Of a stretch of DNA of 36,695 bases, positions 12,437 to 22,700 are shown one piece after another; the stretch's first letter is position 1, and each line of letters opens with the position of its first letter. Origin of the DNA: Parachlorella kessleri (taxonomy: Eukaryota; Chlorophyta; Trebouxiophyceae; Chlorellales; Chlorellaceae); the NCBI GenBank assembly GCA_001598975.1, contig BBXU01000342.1, positions 1-36,695 on the forward strand, given 5' to 3'. Both the position numbers and the translations under genes were made by a program. The notes beneath the pieces were generated by a model. The model was not told the origin of the DNA. It was given only the letters and a program-made list of their open reading frames with translations, and ran no database searches.

Positions 12437-13905
12437 GTCTTTCTGCACCCCCCAGCGCTGGGTGATCCTGCCGGTCATCAACGGCACCAGGTGAGGTCGG
12501 CAGCGCCTACGATGGATTAGGTGACTGACTTGGTTTAGCCGTTCACGCCTGTTTGTGGCCATACAAAGTGGCAGCTTTGAACCGCTGGAGAAGCTGAGGG
12601 GGTATCTGTCAGCGGCTGGATGCCGTAACCCCAGCCGCTAATTTGACTGGTCGGGAAAGCAATACACTGCAGATCTTCCCACGGAGCCCCTGCACGGCCA
12701 TCAGATCGATCAAAGACTTTCGAAGACAGTGGCGGGCAATACTGTGTCTATTGATTGGTGCCCGCAGCGAGGTTGACTGACTGCCAGCTTGAGCAAGCTT
12801 GTACGGTCTGTGTGGAAGGCATAAGGGAGCTACAGGACGAGAGCCAAGTCCCTGGGCTTAAGCCAACTAGGCGGGGCCACGGGAACGACACGCACATTTA
12901 AACACAGGTGAAGTCCCACTAAACCCTTGGGCGTCACCTTTGAGGTGTCCTGTGACCCAGCTTGCTTACACGTCAGTAGCGAAAGCAGGAAAGGTCTTCA
13001 CCCAAGCCTAGGCATTGACACGGCTCGGAGGCACAGTGCCGAGGGCAGAGCCAGCTGCAAGTTAACCGGCTACAGTCAGATAGCAAACTGAGGAAGTCAG
13101 CTGAGGGGAGGGCACAAGCGATTCTCTTTGCCATACACCAGGTTTTACAGACACTACGGGATGCAGCCCAAAGTTTTTGCGATACAGTGGGTCTCAAAAT
13201 AGTGGGCGAGTCCGAAGTACAGCCGCCACCCGCACAAAAGCCTAACAGCCACTGGATCTTGCAGCTCGAGGTCGCACATCTCGGGTTGCAACGGCCACAG
13301 CCAACAACACAAATCTGACAGAACCCTAACATCCTAACTCGCACAGCGTCGCGCATAACAAGGATTACCGTAGTGTACAATACACACAAGCAGGGATGGC
13401 CACGCTGCCATTAAAATTACATGCTTGGCAACGCCCATACCTAGTGGTCAGAACTCAGGCAAGACCCAGAGCATAAATGCATCCGGTCGGTACAGGTTGC
13501 ACCTTACTAGTCCCTCTGTTGGAACCTACTACCACCATGAAGGAGTTCAACGGCACAAGAGAGCCCATTCAGGTATGCTCCCCCCGTCCATGCAACCATG
13601 AAGCTATTATGGAACTGAGCAGGCACAGGTCTGCAAGACGAGCTGTGCTTGGTGTGACGAAGAAAAACAACCTCAGAAGGTACACTGCATGCTGACAGAT
13701 GGAAAGTGGTCAGCGACCAAATGGCAATCCTCATGTGGCACCCTGGATCCAGGAAGGCATGCACCCCAAGCGACTGCCACCACTGGCAGGCTGCAAATGC
13801 ACAAGTTCACAGTGCTGAAGTTGCCTCCCAGCACACCGCCCAATCGGCTGCCCTCGACACCACAGGATCCACACACACCTGGTGCAGAACACAGGAGCCT
13901 GCCCG
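12437..13905. other. Intergenic between B and C
   Basis: Contains the gene B promoter side and the gene C 3' UTR side. The longest open frame (12973-13389, minus, 138 codons) has no recognisable domain, no splice context and no match among the neighbours, so it is not called. Gene B has an in-frame open stretch upstream to 12562, but its sequence is not conserved among the paralogues. Minus-strand TGTAA occurs at 13417-13421, 13145-13149 and 12966-12970. Confidence 0.55.
13417..13421 (-). terminator. Candidate TGTAA poly(A) signal for gene C
   Basis: Minus-strand TGTAA in an AT-rich context (GCATGTAATTTTAATGG), 485 bases past the gene C stop. That distance is ordinary for a chlorophyte 3' UTR. 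It is the nearest of three TGTAA copies downstream of gene C. Confidence 0.45.
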
Positions 13906-16900
13906 TTAGGCCACAGGAGCCTTGCTGGGAAGCCCCATGTCATCGCCGTTATTCGGCTGGTGGCCCAGGGAGCCATGCCCGTCCTGGGTGCTGCGGTCAG
14001 TGGGCGGTTTCTGCTTGTAGGGTAGCTCGACATCCACCCCTGTCAGGGTGGGCCTCCAGCTGGTGAAATTGTCCTTAGTCATGAGAGCGGGAGGTGGCAG
14101 CTGCAGGTACTGCCACGACTCCTGCAGTACAGAGGGGATGAAGCCGGTGTCAGTGCTAGTCGTGAGGGCACCGAAGGCACCCCCCTCACCCCATGCCCGC
14201 AGTCGGTGCCTACCGCGCACAGCACAGCACTTGCCGCTCAGCTGATTGCCATGAGGCCTGCAGCACACGGGGGATCATACCAGCATACTGCCCTAGGCAG
14301 GAGTGGTCCGCAAGGGGGGCCAGCACCCTTTTCTCACAGCATGCTCAGCTGGGAGAGGCTGAGGTAGCGAGCTGCTGGTCCATCATCTGCTTCACTAGGA
14401 GTTTTTAGGGAAACCGATTGCAACCGGATGGTGGGTGCTCAACAAGCACCAACAGTGCAGCGACTGTGCAAGCTGCCCTGCCTTGCTCCCCACATATCAG
14501 TCTACACATGAGCTTGCCTTGCCAATGGCGATGAGGCAGATGACAGCAAAGACCGCGGTGTAGACGCCCCAGCTCCAAGCGCCCACGCTGATGATGTTGC
14601 ACAAGCCGCTGCAAGTGGGTCAAGTGGGTCAAGGGAGGCCTTCACAGTGAGTGTGGGAGCTGGCAGCGCTGTGGCAAGGAGGAAATATCAGCTGCCTGCT
14701 TGCACTCATGCAAAACGAACGCATAACCTTGACATGCATCCTTGCAGCACCATTTGGATCCCCGGACCGTTTGGGCTGACATCAAGTCGTTGTGGAGGGA
14801 ACATGTCCTTGCAGGGTCACCCCTGGTGTACAAAGCAGTATGCAGTGCAGTCGATGTGCCCCTGCTTGAGTAGTCAACCTTGACGCCTTGTAAGGCCACC
14901 AGCCACTGTATCCATACATGCACTCACTAGTAGATGTTGGCGACTCCCAGCACGACGGCCGCCCTGCCCTCCCACCAGTGCCACAGGTTCCACCCCCGGC
15001 GGATGCCGCTGCTCAGCTGGGGGCGGAACACCCATGCAGTGGCCTGCAGGGGGCGAGGAAGGCAGAGCAAATACTCGGGTAGGCATGACGTTGGCCTCCC
15101 TGAGTGCGCCATGACAACTGCAATGACCCTGTGGCTGGTGCCCTGCGTGCGGTCTGACTGAAGCTTGGGTAATGGTAGGCGCTAGCTTGTGCAGCTCAGA
15201 GGAGCTCAAGACAGGTGAGGCTTCGGCCGGAGGGTCGGCTCCTGTAAAGGGCCTGCTGTGCGCCCAGCACCGCAAGTACACCCATGTCGCTCCCTCGCGC
15301 GCCTGTTACAGCTTATATAAAACCCTTCCAAAAAGTACTGTACAGCCATTACAGCAATGGCATGGCCTTAGTGATACCCACACAGTAGCACCACCTCACC
15401 GACCCCCCAACCCACCATCACCCACAGCACCAGCCCCCCACCGCCACACCTGTAGGAAGCCGAGGATGATGGAAGCCAGGCCCAGGTTGCGGTGGACAGG
15501 GAAGATGCCATCCCAGCCGCCGGCGACCACAAAGCCAAGGGCCAGGCCCACAATGCCCATTAGCAACCCCAGCGTCATGACAGCCCTGCAGGAAGCACGG
15601 GATGAAGTTTGAAGCCAGCACCAGCATGGCTGTGCAGGTGGGTTACTATTTATCCCAGGGCTCTGCCGACGCTGCCATGGACTATGTGCCGGGGTTGAAT
15701 CGCGTGTGGTGACCCCGCTAATAGTACCTTGCCAGCTCTGACCAGTTAGGTGAGCAATATCCCCGGCAAGCACTCCGTGACACTGCCACCAGGTATCCAT
15801 AACCAAGTACACATGTGCGGCCTTAAAGGCCTAGGGGTGGGGCAAGGCACAGCCAGCTTGTACAGCCAGCTTGTGTGCAGGGCCGCCTTGCCTGTGCAGC
15901 TTGAACCAGAGGGGGTCCTTGGACTTGAGCGAGCGGGCGATGACGATGCCCAGGGGCGCAAGGAAGCCCCACCCAACAATTAGCAGCCAGATGTGGGCCT
16001 GCAGCAGCACATCAATTAACGCTTCCCTGGGCTTGGCAGGCAGAGCGAGGATAAGAAGCCCATGGAAGAGATGGAATGAGACTCTTGTCCCATGGAAGCC
16101 AAGTGCTTGTAGTGCCTGGCTGCAAGGTGTGCTAGCTAGGCAGGTATGCCAGGGGCAGGCCGCCGACAGGTCTCCTCGGCAGGTCCTGAGCATACCGTGT
16201 CTGACTACCAAGGAACGCTGGTCTCCCTAGGGGATCCAGGCCAGAAATGCCAGTCCAGCTAAACATGCCAGTCGAGCCACGCATACCAGCCCTGTCAGCA
16301 CTACTAGCCCTAACTAAACCTACCCACGGCCAGCCAAGCCTGGTGCAGGTTTCAGGGCCCCCTCAGCTCTCCAGCCAACACACCCAGCATGCCAAGTGGA
16401 GGCAAGGCAGGAGGGCACCTAAGTAGGACCTGGGTTGGCCGTTGAAGCATCCTGCCAACACCCAGTCCAACCCTCGCCTGCCGCCCTGTCAACCCCAGCT
16501 GAGATGAAATGTTAAACGGACCACCTGCCGTCATCTGATATGGGTGGGCTTCTACTAATGTGATTTTGAACACTCACCGCCACCATGGAGGGAATAGGCT
16601 TGCTGTCGTTCTCAGGATTGCTCAGCTCGCCTGTTAGCAGGTTGAGCACGCCACGGCTGTATTTAGAGTGGTACCTGCACTGTGGTACCCACGAAGTACT
16701 GGGGTTTCACTTAGAACCCGCTACCAGGGAGTATGGGATTTCAGCCAGACAGCGCTACCGGGCAGTAGGGGGTCCGGCCGGTCAACAGGCCTGGACCGGC
16801 CCCTACAAAGATCCCAACCCCTGCTACAACCCCAATCACACAGAAGAAGCAGCTTGCCTCATGGCGCCATTGCGGTAGATCCCGCCCCCCGAGAAAAGAA

Positions 16901-18528
16901 TGGGGAAGGCGGTAGCGGGAGCCACCAGCGGCGTTGTGAAGGTTGCTGTGAGCCAGTCTCGAGGGCCAGCCTGCAGAGCAACAAGAGGCAGGGGTTGCTG
17001 AATGGTGCGCTGGCGGTGCCATTCCAAAGTACGGAGAAGCAGAGCACATAATGAGCATGTCAGCAGTGTTCAGCTATGCCATGGCTGCTGCTGCTGGTGA
17101 TGGCAAGCATAGCATGTTCAGCAACCCTACAAGTGACCACTGGCACGCACAGCTGCCTGGCCACCACGCCACCACTGCTGTGGCTTCGTAACATGCCAAG
17201 AAGCCTAAGGTGGTCCTAGAAGAGCCACGGGAATAACTTAGCTACAACTTTAAGTGTTCCATGGAAGGTCCAAGCACGCCACAGAGAGGCACTTGGTGAC
17301 CAGAGGCACGGTAAGCACAGGGAGGACTGTGAGGGGTGACTAATCGCAGGCGCCGCTTGCACCAGGTACCTCCAGGGCACCCACTGGAACCCCACCCATG
17401 GGGGGTGGACTGTACACAGGGAGGAGCAAAGGAGGCACCTGGTAGGCCACGTCCTGGGTAGGGATGGTGTCGCTGGGGTGTATCGTGCCGCTGGCTGTGC
17501 CCGCCATGAACACTTGGAAAAACTTGGCGCCTGCAGGCAGCGCAGCGCAATCAATCGATACTTCGGTTGCGATCAATCAATCGATCTATCACTCAAGCGC
17601 AGCGCAGCAGCAGAGGACTGGCCAAGAACACTCTAGCGCAGCGAGAAGGATGAGATGAACAGGACTCTGCGGCAGGAGCATACCAAAATACACCATCCTT
17701 CACCCTGGCATGTGCAAGCAAGGTCTCTCTTCCTCAAAATCCTCATTCATCACTTCTTGCAGTTGTGCACAGCGCTGTCAGCATGTACAGTCGTGGCATG
17801 GGTTCCAACACCAGACCTGTTGGGCACTCATCACACGGCTGCAGGATGAAGGCGTTGGAGCCAACCATGGCGGTGCCAAAGCCAAAGCCGACGTAACCAT
17901 CAGTCGTGGTGTTCAGCCCCCAGGTGACCTGGTCCCCATTGCTGCTTAAGGTCCACATGAGGTTGGCATTGCTGCCCAGGTTGGTCAGGGATAGGCAGCC
18001 GTCAAAGGTGCGGGAGTTGGCGCCGAGCAGCAGGAAGCAGCCCTGCTCAAAGGGTAATGTGCAAGAAGGCGACAACGGTGTCAATTTGCATCCTGGATGC
18101 CAGTGTACGTCGGCTCCCCTTCTTGAGAAAGTGCACCAGGCACCCATTCACAGGCCTTGCCCAGCCAATGGCCCCGCAGCAGCGAGCTTCACTGAGACCA
18201 AGAACAGCAAACCAAAGCGCAGGTGTGCTGCCTGCAAGGTTGCCACCCAACCTGCTCGTGTCACAGGGCACCCTCCCCAGGGGTATCTGCTGGTAGCAGC
18301 CTGGCATAGCCCAGGGTGCTGTTGCCCCAACACTACGTTGGGTGAGCATGCGCAGCGTGCCTTGCCGCAACACTAGGTGGGGTGGGCTGACCTAAGGGTG
18401 ACGCGTTCACTAACATGCCTGATTGTGTGACTAGTACTTCTTACGCCAATAAAAAACAGGCTGCTTACCTGTCCAAAAGCTGGCGCAGACGCTCCAATCA
18501 AAAGGAAGAAGAATAATAGCAATACCAT
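13906..18528 (-). CDS. DOMON-cytochrome b561 protein (gene C)
   Basis: Third and most diverged paralogue, 417 residues. Exons: 18469-18528, 17817-18042, 17439-17530, 16858-16970, 16578-16674, 15892-15998, 15450-15585, 14928-15043, 14518-14608, 13906-14121. Residues 1-20 are a signal peptide (MVLLLFFFLLIGASAP...). Exon 2 is 15 bases shorter than in A and B, losing five residues in the loop just before the DOMON Met (GTAMVGSNAF). The presumed DOMON His is in RYHSKY. All four b561 histidines are present (AHIW, KLHR, PVHRN and LWHWW). Exon 9 ends IAIGK where A and B have IPIAK. Introns 4, 6 and 9 begin with GC in the context AG|GCAAG; phase agreement with A and B supports each. Same inferred function as A and B; the divergence may mean a different electron donor or location. 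Confidence 0.92.
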
Positions 18529-18747
18529 GCCGTCCTGACAGCTGAAGTGATCGCCGTAGGTGATCTGAACCGGTCGTCCGTACAGGCTCGCAAACGAGGG
18601 TGAACGGGAGAGGCTGTACAATTATGGAGTTTCTCGATTGGATAGGCAGGGCACCTTCGGTTGCATTTAGATGCGCTCGGGGTATTGGGTGCTATGCAGT
18701 GGATCGCATCTCATGCCGGTATCCCGAGTCGCCATCCAGGGCTGGAG

Positions 18748-18839
18748 AGAGTGATGGGGAAAGTGCCCGCCAAGTGCTGCCTGTCTTATGTTCACCTGAC
18801 CATTATTGTAATAATAATAATAAGAGTGATGGGGAAAGT
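18748..18839 (+). mobile_element. Short retroposon-like insertion with 17-base target duplication
   Basis: AGAGTGATGGGGAAAGT occurs at 18748-18764 and exactly again at 18823-18839. Between them lie 58 bases ending in TGTAATAATAATAATA, that is, a TGTAA signal running into a simple TAA tail. A perfect flanking duplication plus a simple-repeat 3' tail is the mark of target-primed reverse transcription, so this looks like a severely 5'-truncated LINE or SINE copy. The family is not identified. Confidence 0.65.
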
Positions 18840-19217
18840 TTTGGTCCTCCAGATCCTTCAGAGCACGGTCAAACTCGCTCTGGCTGGGTCTCCTGCCATG
18901 AACTTGGGCAGGGTGCGCTGCCTTTTTGCAGCCGGGGTTCTTGTTGAACTCTACAAATCTGCCTTGTTTGGTTTTGTTGCCTTGGACATCTCCTTTGTGC
19001 ATCCTTGCGGGGCGGCGTGTGACCAAACGAACTCAATTTTTGTTGGCTGCCTTGAAGGTTTTCCCTGTGTTTCTTAACAGGGTTTTTCCCTTTGATGCAG
19101 CCTCGGCCCCATCCGCCTGTTTCTTTGAGGCCCGCATTGTAACTAACTAACTAACTCCTGCCATGGTCACCGGGCCACTAATGTAATAATACTACTAACA
19201 AGAGTGATGGGGGAAGG
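18840..19217 (+). mobile_element. Second retroposon-like insertion at the same target
   Basis: Directly after the second target copy, 361 bases (18840-19200) end in TGTAATAATACTACTAACA and are followed by a third, slightly altered target copy at 19201-19217 (AGAGTGATGGGGGAAG). Inside it, at about 19138-19156, is another TGTAA that runs into CTAA repeats, like the end of a third element. This suggests repeated insertion of tail-bearing retroposons at one site. No reverse transcriptase coding is visible. Confidence 0.5.
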
Positions 19218-19733
19218 GGTGCTCTGACGGAGGTTGATGCCTTCTGCTTCACAACACCACGGCTGAGTCCGTACATGCTCCACCGTCCAGTCAAAGCCTT
19301 CTGGCCTCTGACAGTAGATGGACACAGGTACAGCAACCCAAACCCAAGCCCAGCTTCCTGTGGCTGTCTTGTACGTGCCCGGTAATCAAGGAATGCGTAC
19401 ACGGCGGACTCCTCACAGCTCTAAAAGATCGCCCCACCAAGGGTTTAGTCGAAGCTACAGCCCGCAGGAGCAGAGCCATTGCCAAACTTGCCGCAGAACA
19501 TTGCCACTACTGACTAAAGAAATACAGGCTGTGGCAGCAGCCCTCTGAACACACATGGGTCCTTCTAGTCTCTGTCTTGACTGAGAACTTGCACAAACCA
19601 AGATACCAATATTGCCATGACCTCATTAGGCTATTCAATACACCAAGCCGTGAATGCTAGTGAAATGCAAGACAAGTGCCGGACATCAAAAATTGTGCAG
19701 CAGGCTAGGCCACTGCGGGTGCCGATTGCACCA

Positions 19734-22700
19734 TCAGTCAGCGAACCAGCACATCCTTTCCTCGTTTAGCACTGACATGAAGACTCCTAGCAAAGCTGCC
19801 CAGACTGCCGCAAAACAAATCCGCCACAGCCAGAACGCCCTCCACCTCCCGGGACTAGTTCCCTTTCTTGACGTGGTTGCCACCGTGGCTGACTGTTGCC
19901 CTGCGCCTGCCCCGATGCCAGCACACTGGCAGGCAGCTGAACCTGGCAGGGGGGTGCACCCTGTCGTCTTCATTCCAGGGACCACCGCTGCTGGCCGCAC
20001 TGCTGCCTGCCTGCGAGGACAGCGGTATCGCCGTGCTGCTGCGCTTGGCGGTGCCCGGCTTCGGATGCCGACCCTGCATAGCAGCTGCTGCAAGCCCCAC
20101 CCCAGACGCAAGCTTTGCCTGCTGTTGCTCGAACACATGTTGTTGTTGCTGCTGCTGCTGCTGTCTGGTGGCCCGCCGGCTGCCTGGGTCGGTGGCACTC
20201 CCCACGTTCCCTGCAGCTGCTGACTGGGATGCTGCAGCCGCAGCAGCAGCCGTGCCGGTGTCTACGCTGACAGCCCGACGGTGAGCTGGGATCCGCCGCT
20301 GTGTGTAGATGGACAACAGCGCTGCCGCGGCCTCGGGGTTGCCATACTCATAGGCAGCTGCACGCATATCGACGTACCGGTGATGTGGACAGCTAGGACC
20401 TAAGCAGTGGCACAAAGCTGTCACAAGCGATGATGCACCATCCATATGTGGCCCACTTCCTGACAAGTGACTTTTCGGTTCTACCTGGCGCGACACAACG
20501 CTTACTTCAATCAAGCATAAGCAAAATGAGATCTACCAGCATTCACCACTGAAGCTGAAGCAGGCGGGCTGCAAGGCACGAGCAAGACCTTCGCCTGCAT
20601 CTATTGCCCGTACCGACGGTTGAACACCACTCACCAGAATGCTCGTGAGCCTCGCCAAAGTCGTCCCCAAAGCTCCCTGGCTCCTCTAGCAGAGGCGGAA
20701 ACACCCCTGTCCTGCCATGCTGTCCCCGATGTCCATGCTGCGCTAGCTCACTGCCTGCCTCAGCACCCGCGCCGCCATCGCCATCCAACCGCAGCATCTG
20801 CTGCGCCTGAGGGACTGACAAATGACGGTGCAGAGGGCGGCCGCCTATGGGCTCCTGCAATCTCCAAGGGGAGTTCGCCGCCGAAGCAGCCATGGTATGT
20901 GCAGCAGGGTCCGGCCCGGGGGACGCTGGCTGGGAGTCGACTGCTGCAGCCCCACTTGTCGTTGCTGTTGTGTGCAACTCAAGTCGGGGCGCCTTGCCAG
21001 CATAGCGCCCATCTTCGTTTGGCTGCACCGCAATGAAGCCCTTGCCTGCAAAGTTGCAAGTGGCACACTGTTGCAAGCCCCCTCATGCCTTATATCTCTA
21101 GATAGTAAGCACCACTTGCTGGCCACCGCCACCTGTCAACGACAACAAATTCCCTATCTCCTATTTTAATGACATGAACATGAGCAGTTCTATTCTACTG
21201 CGCCTGAGGCAGCACGACCCCAGCCAGCATGTCCAACATTGTGACTGGGACAAAAGCCGGCACTCACGCATGGCCAAGAGGTAGATGGTCATCATGAGGG
21301 TGGAGGCAGAGCTCTTCAGAGAGTCCTGGGCTCGGTATAGGAAGGCCAGGGGCCCGGAGGGAGGCTCTCTGGGGGCCATGTGCTTCACTCCCACTGCAGA
21401 ATGCGGACGTGAAGAAATGTTAACACAAAATAGGAGGGCTTCGTCCTCGTCCAGATCCAAGTAGCCGGCAGGGTGCTATGTGATTACGCTCACTGCCTTC
21501 TGCAGGGCATCTGCGCAGCGGCTGTCTTGCTGCTACTTCAGTCAAGGTAGCAGTATGAGTACAACCTCCCTCCAAAAAGAGTAGATGGGGTTGGCAAGGT
21601 GAGAAAAGAACACTGCCCGATGCATTGCCGAGGGTCCACTGGTCATTGCCTGTTTAAGACAGCAGAACTCACTTGCATCCCAGTAAATAGACCACTGGTC
21701 ATACTTGTCATTAAAGCCCCGCCATGTCTTCTGCGTTCAACAGCCAAACACAACATGTCAGCCATTTGGCAACCGGGGGAGTACGGTTGGGGGGAGCCCA
21801 CTTGTAGGCACCGACGGGGAAACTTCTTCCAATGCATATGCAACCTATGTTTGAAAACACCAACTCTCATATCTCGTCAGCAGGTGCAGCGGTGTGCCTC
21901 CCCCGGTCCTCAACGCGATGCCAGCTAGCACACCCAGACTGCTCCTGCCCAACCTCACCCGGCCCGCACACTTCGACACCTGTCTGTCTTACCCCGCAGC
22001 CTCGCAACCCCCAGCAGTTGGAAATCAACACTGAAAACTCCGTGCATAAGAAAATGCCACGGAAGTACTGTCACCAAACCCCTGCTGCATCTTCAGACCT
22101 GCCACCCCCAGCAGTTCCAAGCCCTACCCTGCACACACCACCCACTTGAGAAGTTGGCCGCTTCTGGAATGGGCTGTGCACGTCGCCAGCAGCACCCTCA
22201 AATGCTATGTCACCGCTACTGGCAGCTGAATCCAGGCTGGTGTTGCGACGGTGGCCCGCCCCAGGCCCTAGCCCTTCAACTGCATCCGCATATTCCACTG
22301 CAGCAACCAAAGCAAAAGTGGCTCGGTAAGCATCCACCGACACGGAGACATACTGTATCGCTTAAAGTTCGCAGAAGCAATATGGCCACAATTTAACACA
22401 TGAGATGCATGCTGCATACAGCGTCCTTGGTGCCGCAGCTAGCCAAAAGACACATATGACACTTTACGGGGACGAGGGCGCCTGGCAGCATTTGCACCAA
22501 CTTGCCCATGAGGTCAAAAAGACAACAGTCATAAGCAAACAAAGCAAAGGCGCTAGAAGAAGTCATACGCTAGTGAAGGTCTTTTGCATGGCAAAAGTAC
22601 ACTTCTTGCTCCCTGCATTTCCGTACCAGACTGCCGAGGCACCTCCAGTGTGAGTGAAGGAGTACTTTTCAACCGCGCTCGTGGCTGCCCCTGCTGCTGC

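Larger units (their letters stand above)
18529..19733. other. Intergenic with retroposon debris
   Basis: No host gene is supported. The right-hand part (about 19220-19733) shows nothing recognisable. The left-hand part (18748-19217) contains two short insertions flanked by copies of one target sequence, described separately. A 138-codon plus-strand frame (18661-19077) crosses both insertions and is not a real gene. The gene C promoter should lie just above 18528. Confidence 0.55.

Noticed and set aside
12973..13389. 138-codon open frame on the minus strand between B and C
   Set aside because: No domain, no paralogue, and it sits where the gene C 3' UTR is expected. GC-rich sequence gives such frames by chance.
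18661..19077. 138-codon open frame on the plus strand
   Set aside because: It crosses both insertion junctions and the TAA microsatellite, so it is not a conserved gene.
19654..20223. 189-codon plus-strand frame
   Set aside because: It is the antisense shadow of the last exons of gene D, kept open by CAG/CTG repeats.
21394..22141. Possible extra exon in the 748-base intron 9 of gene D
   Set aside because: The frames there have no compatible flanking splice sites with convincing protein content, and the flanking exons already join in phase.
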